DNA from: NVTR01 sp036480115 | GTDB taxonomy: Bacteria > Pseudomonadota > Alphaproteobacteria > Rhodobacterales > Rhodobacteraceae | Reading direction: 5' to 3' | Assembly: GCA_965224795.1 (NCBI GenBank) | Contig: CBDDAE010000002.1 | Span: forward strand, 62,001-126,000 | DNA length: 64,000 nucleotides | Shown here: positions 36,091 through 45,104 of the stretch, one piece after another | Position numbering within the stretch: position 1 is the stretch's first letter | Layout: each line of letters starts with the position of its first letter | Translations under genes and position numbers: made by a program | The notes under the pieces: generated by a model | The model's input: only the letters and a program-made list of their open reading frames with translations | What the model was told of the DNA's origin: nothing | Database searches by the model: none

Positions 36091-37128
36091 TTAAATCGGG
36101 CCGTATTCAGCTTTGGCCTGGGCATAGGACATCAAACGACGCTTGCGTTCATCCCACAGCTGCAGTTTTACGCAAGACAGGCTTTCGCGGATCGTCAAGC
36201 GTTGCGCCTGTGCCAAAACCGGGTGATCGCGCAAAACTTCCGTCAGGCGATAAAAGGGGATGCGATTGTACAAATGATGTACATGGTGAATGCCGATATT
36301 TGCCGTCAGCCACTGTAAAACACCGGGCATCACGTAGTGAGAACTGCCATGCAAAGCGGAATCATGCAGGTCCCAGTCTTCTTCTTTGTCCCAATGAGTT
36401 TCGTCAAACTGGTGCTGTACAAAAAACAGCCACAGACCAATTGTTGCGCCCGCAATGCTGGTTGGCAGGAAAATCAAAACAAGGGGCATCCAGCCGCCAA
36501 AATAAAATATTATTCCAAGGATCAGAAAAAGTGCGGCATTGGTGCCCATGGCACTGGTCCAATATTTCAGCGAATTCATCATGCCAAACGGTAATCTGTT
36601 GGTCAGCAAGAAAATAAATGAAGGCCCAAGACCAAACAAGATCACCGGATGGCGGTACAGGCGGTATTGTATGCGCTCAAACAGGGTGCTGGCGCGATAT
36701 TCTTCTACCGTCATTGTGTGGATGTCGCCCATGCCGCGCCTATCCAGATTGCCGGAACCTGAATGGTGGATGGAATGGGAACGCTTCCAGACATCATATG
36801 GCGTTAGTGTAACGATGCCCAAAACCCGGCCGACCCAATCACCGGCATGGCGGTTTCTGAAGAATGCGCTGTGACCACAATCGTGTTGGATCGCAAACAA
36901 ACGCACAACAAATGCACCGTTAACCAAGGCAATAAGCAAGGTCAGAAGGTAACTAAGTGACAGGGCCCACCACGCCATGGTCCAAAGCATAAGGAAAGGT
37001 ACAGCGGTCAAAGCAATTTCTAGGATACTGCGAAAATGACTGGGGTCGCGATAATGAGAAAGCTCACGTACCCATTCGCGTGACTTCATATCATTGACAC
37101 CACTCGCGTCGGTATTTGTTTTATTCAT
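36091..37128 (-). CDS. Fatty acid desaturase
   Basis: 345 residues from ATG at 37128; a longer frame reaches 37179 without support. The three histidine boxes that bind the di-iron centre are present: HDCGHSAFF, HSIHHSGSGNLD and HHVHHLYNRIPFY. About four to six membrane segments lie between them. Relatives are acyl-lipid delta-12-type desaturases that introduce double bonds into membrane fatty acids. It runs opposite to the catabolic cluster and may be a single-gene unit. Confidence 0.88.
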   Translation of the reverse strand: MNKTNTDASGVNDMKSREWVRELSHYRDPSHFRSILEIALTAVPFLMLWTMAWWALSLSYLLTLLIALVNGAFVVRLFAIQHDCGHSAFFRNRHAGDWVGRVLGIVTLTPYDVWKRSHSIHHSGSGNLDRRGMGDIHTMTVEEYRASTLFERIQYRLYRHPVILFGLGPSFIFLLTNRLPFGMMNSLKYWTSAMGTNAALFLILGIIFYFGGWMPLVLIFLPTSIAGATIGLWLFFVQHQFDETHWDKEEDWDLHDSALHGSSHYVMPGVLQWLTANIGIHHVHHLYNRIPFYRLTEVLRDHPVLAQAQRLTIRESLSCVKLQLWDERKRRLMSYAQAKAEYGPI

Positions 37129-37257
37129 TAGCCTGCCCGTCAGTTTTTTACTGGATATAGGGAATTTTGAATATCTCAAGCATTATCAGCTATGAATATG
37201 ATGCAAAGTTTAAATCTGTGGCAAAAAACAGGCGAATACAGGGCTATTTGACTTTAT

Positions 37258-37854
37258 TCAAACAACGTCACAGCCAAAGGCCAAAAACCGGCCATCGCGG
37301 TTGCCAACAATTTTTCCAAGTGGTTTTGGCGCGTACCCCATGCTGCGTGCCATACGCATAAACGAAGGCGGGCCAAGAAACAGGCAACGCTTGGCGTTTT
37401 TGGATTTAAGAAATTCGTTGGTCCGATCCAGGATTGCCTTGCCAACATACTGATTTTTGGCAGATGTAAACCGGGTCAGTTCCCAGGTATTGCGATCAAT
37501 CGGCGGCTTTTGAGTGCAAAGATCGGAGGGTAACCCGGGCAGATTGCCCAAATAAGCATCCCGGATCATGTAGGTGTAAATTACCTTGCCAGAGCTTTGG
37601 GTTTTATCTGTGCGCACCAGACGCGCGCCGCCTAAAACCTGCCCTCTGTTATGCGCGATGACATAAACGGAGGACAATGAATCGTATTGTTCAAATTCCA
37701 TCGCGTCGGCGTGAAAAAGGGGCCAGGACATTTCATCAACGAAGATTTCTTTTCGTAAGCGTAAAAATTTTACCACCAGATTCCAGTTGTCGATATCCTG
37801 CGGCATACGAAGAATGTCCACCCGAATATCGGGAAGTTGCTGCATAAGTGTCAT
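37258..37854 (-). CDS. N-acyl-homoserine lactone synthase (LuxI family)
   Basis: 198 residues from ATG at 37854. LuxI-type landmarks are in order: the Arg/Phe pair in RLRKEIFVDEMSWPL, the acidic substrate-binding pair in MEFEQYDSL, GARLVRT, and WELTRFTSAK. It would make an acyl-homoserine lactone signal from SAM and an acyl-ACP; chain length cannot be read off. The start overlaps the stop of the upstream small gene by 4 bp (ATGA). It is divergent from the luxR-type gene, with both likely to be controlled from the 180-base gap beyond that small gene. Confidence 0.87.
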   Translation of the reverse strand: MTLMQQLPDIRVDILRMPQDIDNWNLVVKFLRLRKEIFVDEMSWPLFHADAMEFEQYDSLSSVYVIAHNRGQVLGGARLVRTDKTQSSGKVIYTYMIRDAYLGNLPGLPSDLCTQKPPIDRNTWELTRFTSAKNQYVGKAILDRTNEFLKSKNAKRCLFLGPPSFMRMARSMGYAPKPLGKIVGNRDGRFLAFGCDVV

Positions 37855-38102
37855 TGTAGCGTCCTCGGGGATTTCCCCCATTGAATGGGTTGGCCACAGG
37901 GTTCCTGCAATACCGCCTGCCCCAGGAATTGTCGCGAATTGTTAAGTGGATTAACCAACCAAAGTCCGCGGCATGTCACTTCTAGTGTCACCACGCCCTC
38001 ATCCTCATAATGGGTAAAAACATTGGCAAGTGTTTCCGCCATATCGCGGGTAAAATTGGCAAACACAGTTATGGGTCGCGACGAAAAAGCATTGCTTTTC
38101 AT
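37851..38102 (-). CDS. 83-residue protein coupled to the luxI-type gene
   Basis: ATG at 38102 follows GTTGGAGCATACC, a good ribosome site (an in-frame TTG at 38114 is less likely). The product begins MKSNAFSSRPITVFANFTRD and contains GVVTLEVTCRGLWLVNPLNN. It is soluble, of alpha/beta character, and I do not recognise a family. It sits between the luxR-type and luxI-type genes and overlaps luxI by ATGA, so it must be co-translated with the synthase. A role in tuning signal output is possible but not shown. Confidence 0.7.
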   Translation of the reverse strand: MKSNAFSSRPITVFANFTRDMAETLANVFTHYEDEGVVTLEVTCRGLWLVNPLNNSRQFLGQAVLQEPCGQPIQWGKSPRTLQ

Positions 38103-38178
38103 GGTATGCTCCAACGGTGATATGTTGATTTAGCCCACCCTGTAGCCCCAAAAATACTAATGATAGATCAAATCTGGA

Positions 38179-38200
38179 AAACTATTAGTTTTGATAGTTT
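38179..38200. promoter_or_regulatory. Candidate LuxR-type operator (inverted repeat)
   Basis: A perfect 7-bp inverted repeat, AAACTAT (38179-38185) and ATAGTTT (38194-38200), with an 8-base spacer. A further direct copy of GATAGTT lies at 38206-38212. It is in the gap between the divergent luxR-type gene and the small gene/luxI pair. Its size is near the 18-22 bp of known lux boxes, though the sequence does not match the Vibrio consensus. Confidence 0.45.
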
Positions 38201-38283
38201 ACGGCGATAGTTAGGTGCTCAAAATCTAACAAAACCTAGTGAAATATTGATTATTCTCTACAACCTCAGGTAGGATACTGAAA

Positions 38284-38940
38284 TTGCACACAATCTTAAT
38301 TGGTAAAAAAACTTTGGAAAAAAAATTAGACCATCACTTTCCAAACGCGGATGCGGAAATCAGCGGCATCAAACTTATTGGCCAATCAGGCTATATATTG
38401 GCGTTCAACGTAACCTTTTCCGGTCCAGAATTTTTTGTTTCTGGTTTTCCCAAGGAATGGCGGGAATTATATGAGGAAAACAACTACTTTTTCTTTGATC
38501 CCGTCTTCGTTTGGGCGGTGACCCGAACCGGAACAAGGCGCTGGTCTGATATCAAATTACCAGACATGCGGGGGGTTATGAAAAAGGCGCAGGACTTTGG
38601 GCTTGTTTACGGTCTGACCATTTCAAGAAAGGTCTCTGGGAAGCGTTCATTTATATCGGTTGCGCGGGCTGACCGGGAAATTAATGATGATGAAATCAAG
38701 TTTCTTGAGGAACGGTTTGAACAAATCTCGCGGCTGGTTGTCGATAAATGCGGGTTGACCGAAAAAGAACTGGCGGTCTTGCGACTGCTTGCAGAAGGTT
38801 ATGATCACGCAGCCGTTTCGGATATGTTGTGTGTGTCAGTCCCTGCCGTTCGTAATCGGATCAATAAAGCCCGGCTTAAACTGGACGCCGAGTCAACTAT
38901 GCACGCTGTCACTATTTCGCTGAAGCGTAACTATATTTGA
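38284..38940 (+). CDS. LuxR-family quorum-sensing regulator
   Basis: 218 residues. An N-terminal autoinducer-binding domain (about 1-150) has the expected Trp/Tyr/Asp/Pro pattern: WRELYEENNYFFFDPVF and GTRRWSDIK. The C-terminal LuxR helix-turn-helix is LTEKELAVLRLLAEGYDHAAVSDML followed by SVPAVRNRINKARLKL. The start is probably TTG at 38284, eight bases after AGGTAGGA; no better ATG exists near the N-terminus. It is divergent from the small gene/luxI pair and very likely responds to the lactone that the pair makes. Confidence 0.87.
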   Translation: MHTILIGKKTLEKKLDHHFPNADAEISGIKLIGQSGYILAFNVTFSGPEFFVSGFPKEWRELYEENNYFFFDPVFVWAVTRTGTRRWSDIKLPDMRGVMKKAQDFGLVYGLTISRKVSGKRSFISVARADREINDDEIKFLEERFEQISRLVVDKCGLTEKELAVLRLLAEGYDHAAVSDMLCVSVPAVRNRINKARLKLDAESTMHAVTISLKRNYI

Positions 38941-38955
38941 TTGTCGATCTCTTTG

Positions 38956-38983
38956 AAAAAAAAGGCCGCCCCTCTGGACGGCC
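38956..38983 (-). terminator. Terminator of tig
   Basis: On the minus strand an 8-bp stem (38976-38983 with 38964-38971, one G-U pair) with a 4-base loop is followed by eight Ts. It lies about 28 bases after the tig stop and just past the convergent luxR-type gene. Confidence 0.8.
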
Positions 38984-39010
38984 AATTTAACATCTTCAAT
39001 TTCACGAGGA

Positions 39011-40342
39011 TTATTCTTCTTCCAGCGCCTCAACTGCCTTTTCCAGCGCGGCCTTTTTTACGGTCTTGTCCGTGACTGTTGCCTGCTCAAACACATAATC
39101 GACCACTTTGTCTTCAAACAAGGGCGCCTGAATTTGCTGACGCATCTGGGCATTTTGCTGAACAAATTCAAAGAATTTCTTTTCTTCGCCCGGATACTGG
39201 CGCGCCTGGTTCATCACGGCCTGGGTCATTTCAGCGTCTGACACTTCAAGTTCCTGCTTGCGGCCAATTTCAGCCAATAGCAGCCCCAGTCGCACCCGGC
39301 GCTCGCCCAGTTTTGTGTGTTCCTTTGTCGGCTTCACCGGATCATGGTCATGGCCTTCAACATCCGGGTTTTCTTCGTGCCACAACTGGTGGGCAATTTG
39401 TTCGGCCTCTGCTTCCACAAGCGATGGCGGCAATTCAAATTTAACCAAACCGTCCAGCGCGTCCAGCAGTTTGCGCTTCATCACCTGGCGTGATGCCCCG
39501 GTATATTCAGCTTCCAGCCGCTCACCAATATCGGTCTTTAACTTAGCCAGATCATCAGCACCAAATTTAACCGCCATCTCGTCATTGATTTCGGCTGGCT
39601 TGGCTTCTTTCACGGCTTTTACTGTGCATTCAAAAACCGCGTCTTTACCGGCCAGGTTTTCCGCACCGTATTCTTTCGGGAAAGTAACCTTCACTTTCAC
39701 ATCATCACCGGCCTTGGCACCAATCAGCTGCCCCTCAAACCCCGGAATGAAACTGTTAGAGCCCAGCACCAGTGGATAGTTCTCACCGGCACCACCGTCA
39801 AATGCGACGCCATCAACTTTACCCAGGAAATCGATCTCAACCTGATCGCCGTCCTTGGCCTTGCTGCCTTTTTTGCGATCCTCAAAGTTTGGCGCGCTCT
39901 GGGCCAAGTTAGTCAACGCCTCATCCACGGCGCTATCCTCGGCTTTCACCACCAGACGCTCCAGCTTGACCTTGCTCAGGTCGACCTCAGGAATTTCCGG
40001 CAGGGCTTCGTAGGACATAGTGACATCCACATCGTCGCCCTCTTTCCAGTCTTCATTAGTCATCTTTACGTCGGGTTGCATGGCCGGGCGCTCACCGCTG
40101 TCTTCAAAATGCTTGGACATGGCGCCATCAATGGTTTCCTGCAATGCCTCGCCCATAACCTTTTGACCAAACTGCTTTTTCAGCAGCGCCATGGGGACCT
40201 TACCCTTGCGAAAACCCTTCATTTCAACATCAGGCTGCGCCTCGATCAGTTTCTCAGAAACTTTGGCGTCCAGTTCGGCGGCGGTAATGCTGATATCATA
40301 GCCACGCTTCAGGCCCTTGTTGAGAGTCTCTTTGACCTGCAT
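39011..40342 (-). CDS. tig: Trigger factor
   Basis: Ribosome-bound chaperone and prolyl isomerase. 443 residues. The N-terminal ribosome-binding domain has the signature GFRKGKVPMALLKKQFG. The FKBP-type isomerase domain follows (GDQVEIDFLGKVDGVAFDGG ... LVLGSNSFIPGFEGQLIG), and the C-terminal helical chaperone domain ends in Glu-rich EALEEE. Length and domain order are normal. It has its own terminator. Confidence 0.96.
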   Translation of the reverse strand: MQVKETLNKGLKRGYDISITAAELDAKVSEKLIEAQPDVEMKGFRKGKVPMALLKKQFGQKVMGEALQETIDGAMSKHFEDSGERPAMQPDVKMTNEDWKEGDDVDVTMSYEALPEIPEVDLSKVKLERLVVKAEDSAVDEALTNLAQSAPNFEDRKKGSKAKDGDQVEIDFLGKVDGVAFDGGAGENYPLVLGSNSFIPGFEGQLIGAKAGDDVKVKVTFPKEYGAENLAGKDAVFECTVKAVKEAKPAEINDEMAVKFGADDLAKLKTDIGERLEAEYTGASRQVMKRKLLDALDGLVKFELPPSLVEAEAEQIAHQLWHEENPDVEGHDHDPVKPTKEHTKLGERRVRLGLLLAEIGRKQELEVSDAEMTQAVMNQARQYPGEEKKFFEFVQQNAQMRQQIQAPLFEDKVVDYVFEQATVTDKTVKKAALEKAVEALEEE

Positions 40343-40765
40343 TTCATGTCCTTTTTTGGTTTTCGGGGCACCCGGATTGAGGTGCGGGATAAATCAGCGG
40401 TCCTTCTAGGGCGCGCACGGTTTGGACGCAAGGGGGAATGGGGTGAAACACCACGTAGGCGGGGAAACCAATTTGGCAGGATTGTTATCGTCCCTACCCC
40501 ACATAATCAATATTTCGGGCAGGAACTAGAATTCGGAAATTTGAAAAACTAGCCAACTTAGTGGAATTAGTGGGGTAATATGTGACACAGATGCCCAATA
40601 AAATGCCTATTAAATTGGGTAACTGATCAAATCAGCCATTTGAAAAGCCATTGTTCACAATTGCGCAACTAAGACGGACAATCCCTACAAACCTAGTGCG
40701 CTTGCGAATCCCGGCTGGTAAAACAATGGCAACACAGATTCTAAATCCTTAAGGGGGTACATACT
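40343..40765. other. 423-base region without a gene
   Basis: Lies between the divergent tig and lipoprotein genes, so it must hold both promoters. I find no RNA gene or riboswitch and no strong inverted repeat. It is more A+T-rich in its right half (about 40550-40660). Confidence 0.5.
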
Positions 40766-41446
40766 ATGCTAAAACTTACAAAAATCGCCGTTTTGCCACT
40801 GGTTTTGGCAGGGTGTCAGGTTTCAACACCAGCTCCGGTTTCACTGGATGTTCCGGGATTTGCCGCAAATAACTCGACATTACCTGGTGGTCACCACTTC
40901 AATACCATCAGCTATGCCGGGAACACCGGTGCAGGTGGCATGTCAGCGTCTATTTCAGGTGCTTCGACTGGCCCAGGCACCTTTAGCCAGAATTCAAGCA
41001 TTACAAATTTGGGTACAGCCGGTGCCCCATCCGGAAACGCAACCTTTGCGGGTAACTATGTTGCATCCTATGTTGATCTCAACATCGACCAGGATTTGCT
41101 GGTTGTATTTGGCGATGCCAACCTAAACTACAATTTTGCAGGCTCAACAATCACGGGCACCATTGCAAACCGTAAATTTCTGACGCCAAACGGCCCTGGA
41201 ACCACTGTTTTCCTGAACGATGTCACGCTGACATCTAGCGCCGTTAACGTGGGATCAGGGGTGTTTAGTGGCTCAACAGCTGGTGGTACGCACCTAGGCC
41301 TTACCCAATCGGGTTCTGGTTCAAATGGCTATAACGGTCAAATTGGTGGGACAGCAGGTTCGGATGTTGCCGGGCAAGTGTTCCTGGACTTTACTTACAC
41401 AACAGGTGAACACGTCATCGAAAATGGCGTATTTTTGGCCAACTAG
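40766..41446 (+). CDS. TbpB-like beta-barrel lipoprotein
   Basis: 226 residues. Lipoprotein signal MLKLTKIAVLPLVLAGCQVS with lipobox LAGC. The mature part is rich in Gly, Ser, Thr and Asn. Its pattern of beta strands (SASISGASTGPGTFSQNSS ... YVDLNIDQDLLVVFGDANLNYNFAG ... GQIGGTAGSDVAGQVFLDF) resembles the eight-stranded C-terminal barrel of transferrin-binding-protein-B and similar surface lipoproteins. No TbpA-like receptor or Slam translocon gene is near. ATG is preceded by AAGGGGGTACATACT. Function unknown; surface exposure is inferred. Confidence 0.65.
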   Translation: MLKLTKIAVLPLVLAGCQVSTPAPVSLDVPGFAANNSTLPGGHHFNTISYAGNTGAGGMSASISGASTGPGTFSQNSSITNLGTAGAPSGNATFAGNYVASYVDLNIDQDLLVVFGDANLNYNFAGSTITGTIANRKFLTPNGPGTTVFLNDVTLTSSAVNVGSGVFSGSTAGGTHLGLTQSGSGSNGYNGQIGGTAGSDVAGQVFLDFTYTTGEHVIENGVFLAN

Positions 41447-41471
41447 GCCCCCTACCCTATACAACTAACTG

Positions 41472-41505
41472 CGCCGGGATTGCTTGATGTAGTTCCGGCG
41501 TTTTT
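41472..41505 (+). terminator. Terminator after TbpB-like lipoprotein gene
   Basis: An 8-bp stem (41472-41479 with 41493-41500, one G-U pair), a 13-base loop and five Ts. Confidence 0.6.
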
Positions 41506-41600
41506 ATTTGCAGTTCAGCTTTTCAAGTTTCCTAGACGCTTAGGGAAATGTAGTTATCTGCCGCTAGCTCAAAAAAGCTGGTTCTTTGCGTCAGGTAAAA

Positions 41601-42305
41601 TCAAATCCAATCCAGATTCACCTTGGTGATCGGATATTGTGCGCTCACATCGGCACGTAATTTCTTAAACCTTGGTCGTAGTTCTTTGAATTTATGCTCA
41701 TGGGTTTCGGCGACAGTCAGACGAATGACCTCAAATAGCCCCAAGGTCCGCATGTGTTCCAAAAGCTCTAACTCGGCGCCCTCTATATCCATTTTCAGGA
41801 ATGCAATTTCCGCACCCTCTTTGGTTTTATCTGCTATAAAATCTGGCAAATTCAACAATTTGACTTCGATCGTGTCCACTTCATCAATCTTGCGCCCGCC
41901 CGAGATAACCGTGCTTTTTACCGAAGCACCGCGGGGATTTTCGTCAAAATTTTCTGCCCGCATCAGTTGAATGACGCCATCGGTGGTGCCGACGGCTACG
42001 TTGTGCAAGGTGACATTTCCCGCTCGCTCAAACCTTTTGGTCAGTTTTTCAAAACAAAAAGGGTCAGGTTCAAATGCGTGCACCCGAGCACCGGTTTTTG
42101 CCAAGACGTCCGTAATCTCGCCAACATTGGCACCGCAATCCAAAACCAGATCATCCGGTTTAAGCATAGATAAGATACCCTGCATCAACCCCTTGGCATG
42201 TGCGGCGCGCATATTTCGCTCTTGACGACGCTTCAGCTTTGCAAGTTCAGCCTCCAAGACTTCAATGGGCGTTTTGCTTTCTGAAGCGTTGTTTTTCTGG
42301 TCCAT
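41601..42305 (-). CDS. FkbM-family methyltransferase
   Basis: 234 residues from ATG at 42305, which follows GAGGTAAAGACA; a longer frame to 42359 overlaps the upstream gene. The SAM-binding motif is LVLDCGANVGEITDVLA, followed by VHAFEPDPFCFEKL and the FkbM segment IAFLKMDIEGAELELLEHM. FkbM enzymes O-methylate sugars, lipids or polyketides. An N-terminal coiled stretch (about 10-40) is rich in Glu and Lys. It closes the glycosyltransferase cluster and is 10 bases behind the preceding gene. Confidence 0.85.
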   Translation of the reverse strand: MDQKNNASESKTPIEVLEAELAKLKRRQERNMRAAHAKGLMQGILSMLKPDDLVLDCGANVGEITDVLAKTGARVHAFEPDPFCFEKLTKRFERAGNVTLHNVAVGTTDGVIQLMRAENFDENPRGASVKSTVISGGRKIDEVDTIEVKLLNLPDFIADKTKEGAEIAFLKMDIEGAELELLEHMRTLGLFEVIRLTVAETHEHKFKELRPRFKKLRADVSAQYPITKVNLDWI

Positions 42306-42315
42306 TGTCTTTACC

Positions 42316-44109
42316 TCATTGCCGCCGCGCCAAAAGAATTTTCTTGGCACTGCTTTCATCCCACAAAAATCCCTGCGCGCTAAGAGCGTCTTTATAATGG
42401 GCTACTGCATTGTCAGCGAAACCATTCGCAAATATTATACGTTTGGTATTGTTAAAATCGGTGTTCCCAATAATTTCCGGCGTTATCTGAGTTGTACAAA
42501 TCCGAATTACCGAAGGGTTGAAATCCTTGATATAGGCCAAAAATCCGGAAGCCACGCCCTTGGTGTCATTTGAAAAAATCAGAGGTCCATCAACTATTTT
42601 CAGACGCTCAGTATCGGCCACACCGTTGACCTTCCCAACAGAGCGGCCAATTTTGGCCAGATCGCTGCGTTCTTCTTGCGCCATAACGGTAACGTCATTC
42701 ATATTTTTCACGATGAAAACCGGAATAAAACACAAGCCAGAACCGATATTCAAAAGCCTGTCGCCTGCCGATAAATAGTGCAGAATAAATCGGGCAGCGC
42801 GACGTTCAAATCTACCCTTTGCAACTTGGTTCAGAGCTTTAGTTGTGAAAACCCTTGGATCGGCTGGAAGCATGATATCGTGATTGGCGACCTGCTCAAA
42901 TTTAACATCACTGCTAATATCAATCTTTCCGACGTTATAGGTCTCTCCCCCATCCGTTGGCGCTATGTCAGATGATTTATTTTGGCGCCGCTCGGATTTT
43001 GGTCGGTCCGACTCACGTTTTTCCAGAGTCGACATCAGGGCGGCTATTTTGGCAGGGTCGCGCGCTTTAGGTGGCTTTGCCGAAACTTGGGTGATGGGAA
43101 CCTCAGAAGCCTTTAGTAACTCTTTTCTAAGTGTTTGATAGGCTTTGGTCCGTCGAAAATCATCTAGCTTGGCTTCGACCCTTTCAAGGGCAGCAAAATG
43201 CAATTTGGACAGAACGTTGTCTTTTAGCAGTTCCTTCAAAATGGCATCGCGCGCTGCGGTATGTCGCAGAATCGAAGGTTCATGCACTTCGTTACGGTCC
43301 TGCAGGGACCAATAATCGGCGTTATATTTGTCTTTCTTGTAGTTCACATTGCCACGCAGTTTGCGCAGGGCATAAGCATCAACGGATTTAACAGCATAGT
43401 GGTTCATTTGAACCCAATCGTACCCAACCGTGCGGCGTATTGAACGCCAGCCGCGATACTTGAAATATTCCTCCATCGGCAGGCCTGAACCATTCAACCA
43501 GTTGATGCTGTCGGGATAATCGGTTTCCAGCGCTTTACGCTTCATTTTTGGGCGGTGAATCCCCAGCTTCCAATGTGCGGATTCAAACTTGAACAGGGTT
43601 TTGACGCCCCAACCTTTGTTCCATATTTCCGGGGCTGCGAATTGGTACTGTTCTGTAACCGGCATGCGCGACCAATCAACAACATTGCCCGAGCCAAAAC
43701 TACGCCAAGTGACAACGATACCGTCAGCATTACCCGCTGCCGAGATCAAGTCGGTCAAAGTACCATCCCCGTATTTAACATTGAGGAACTCATCGGCGTC
43801 AAACACCAGCACCCAATCACTTTCCTGCACGATCGGTTCAACCTGAGCGCATTTGATCGCTGAAGGCTGAGGTTTGATGCCCTCGGGAACGTCATTGACC
43901 CGATGGTACCCCAGGCCCAGCTCTTCGAGCCGCTTCAGCATGGTGTCGGTGCCGTCCGAACAATCATTGGTGTAAACCAGAATATCGGTAAAACCGACTG
44001 CCATGTGATGCGCGAACCATTCAAGCAGATACGGCGCTTCGTCCTTCATCATCGACACTGCGGTGATACGGCCGTGTTTGCTGGTATTCTTTTTTAGGTT
44101 GATTGCCAC
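42316..44109 (-). CDS. Glycosyltransferase fused to a methyltransferase-like domain
   Basis: 597 residues. The N-terminal 300 are a GT2/GT92-like transferase: GRITAVSMMKDEAPYLLEWF, then DILVYTNDCSDGTD, and the metal-binding DWVLVFDADEFL (D-x-D). A Lys/Arg/Ser-rich linker (about 340-400) follows. The C-terminal 200 contain a Rossmann-like motif, RLLNIGSGLCFIPVFIVK, and DFNPSVIRICTTQITPEIIG, similar in layout to FkbM methyltransferases but with weaker SAM motifs. The next gene is a true FkbM methyltransferase. Both products probably modify a surface glycan or secreted protein. Confidence 0.75.
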   Translation of the reverse strand: MAINLKKNTSKHGRITAVSMMKDEAPYLLEWFAHHMAVGFTDILVYTNDCSDGTDTMLKRLEELGLGYHRVNDVPEGIKPQPSAIKCAQVEPIVQESDWVLVFDADEFLNVKYGDGTLTDLISAAGNADGIVVTWRSFGSGNVVDWSRMPVTEQYQFAAPEIWNKGWGVKTLFKFESAHWKLGIHRPKMKRKALETDYPDSINWLNGSGLPMEEYFKYRGWRSIRRTVGYDWVQMNHYAVKSVDAYALRKLRGNVNYKKDKYNADYWSLQDRNEVHEPSILRHTAARDAILKELLKDNVLSKLHFAALERVEAKLDDFRRTKAYQTLRKELLKASEVPITQVSAKPPKARDPAKIAALMSTLEKRESDRPKSERRQNKSSDIAPTDGGETYNVGKIDISSDVKFEQVANHDIMLPADPRVFTTKALNQVAKGRFERRAARFILHYLSAGDRLLNIGSGLCFIPVFIVKNMNDVTVMAQEERSDLAKIGRSVGKVNGVADTERLKIVDGPLIFSNDTKGVASGFLAYIKDFNPSVIRICTTQITPEIIGNTDFNNTKRIIFANGFADNAVAHYKDALSAQGFLWDESSAKKILLARRQ

Positions 44110-44128
44110 AATAATATCCTGATCGAAA

Positions 44129-44992
44129 TTACTTCAGGGCATCCTCAGGCGTTATGCCAACCTGCTTGCACATGCGTTCGACATACGATCCATCTAATGG
44201 GGCGTGTTTACGCCACCAAGGCTTGGTCCCGTTGGTATAAAGATGCACAGAAAGTGTGTTTTCGGTCATATGGCCCTCTACATTTCCATACGGATCAAAA
44301 AAGACGTCGTTCAGCTGAAACGGCACTGGATACAAAACATCACGCGACATCGCACGTTCATAGTCGCCAGTTTGTTTGGCAAAATAGGTAAACGCCTGCG
44401 GGCCAAAGGCTGTGCGCTCGGCTCTGTATATCTTTACAGGATGAGCAACATCATCTGATTGCCTATCCATTTTCCGGCGCTGGTTCTTGTTCCACCAAGC
44501 CGGATAGTCTGGCAGGTTGTCGTAGTAATCCAGCAACTGGTCCATCAATTCACATTCTTTAGGCAAGCCAACCACACCGCAGTTAAGCGCTGCCGACATA
44601 CCGTGTCCACCAAAGATATATTCAAGGTCATCGGGGAATGGCTGATGACAATAGGCATCACAATCAACCCAGATAGCACCGGTTTTCTGGATCATCTTAT
44701 AGCGAAATACATTTGACAAAAACGAAGCAGAAGTTTCTTCCACTACAGCCATATCGATATCCATAATCTCAGATGCCGGACGCACCTCAACCCCTTCCGG
44801 AGCATTAGTGACATTATCAGTGCAATACAGCGTTGTCGGGTGGCCTGCCAAAATATGTGACTTTAGGCAAAGCTGGTTGATATAATGAAGCTTTTCGCCA
44901 ATCCAAAGAGAAGCAACGGGGCGTCTACCTGTCACAATACCATTCATTAGTCTGAGCCTCGTAAAACGATCCGGATTTGTTCTTTCAATCAT
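44129..44992 (-). CDS. Glycosyltransferase with DXD sugar-binding region
   Basis: 287 residues. Opens with VASLWIGEKLHYINQLCLKSHILAGH and carries FLSNVFRYKMIQKTGAIWVDCDAYC, whose D-C-D is the metal and nucleotide-sugar motif of the capsule-type (Gly_transf_sug) family. HGMSAALNCGVVGLPKECELMDQLLDYYDN also fits. It lies 19 bases upstream of the fused glycosyltransferase gene. Probable role in surface or secreted-protein glycosylation. Confidence 0.75.
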   Translation of the reverse strand: MIERTNPDRFTRLRLMNGIVTGRRPVASLWIGEKLHYINQLCLKSHILAGHPTTLYCTDNVTNAPEGVEVRPASEIMDIDMAVVEETSASFLSNVFRYKMIQKTGAIWVDCDAYCHQPFPDDLEYIFGGHGMSAALNCGVVGLPKECELMDQLLDYYDNLPDYPAWWNKNQRRKMDRQSDDVAHPVKIYRAERTAFGPQAFTYFAKQTGDYERAMSRDVLYPVPFQLNDVFFDPYGNVEGHMTENTLSVHLYTNGTKPWWRKHAPLDGSYVERMCKQVGITPEDALK

Positions 44993-45104
44993 ACAGGAAA
45001 TACATGAGCGGGCCAGATAAAACTGTGTAAATCGCTGACATTCAATACACCAAGTTCAAGGTATTCTTGCGGCCATTATCAATTCAAACGCCTGCCACAT
45101 TTTA

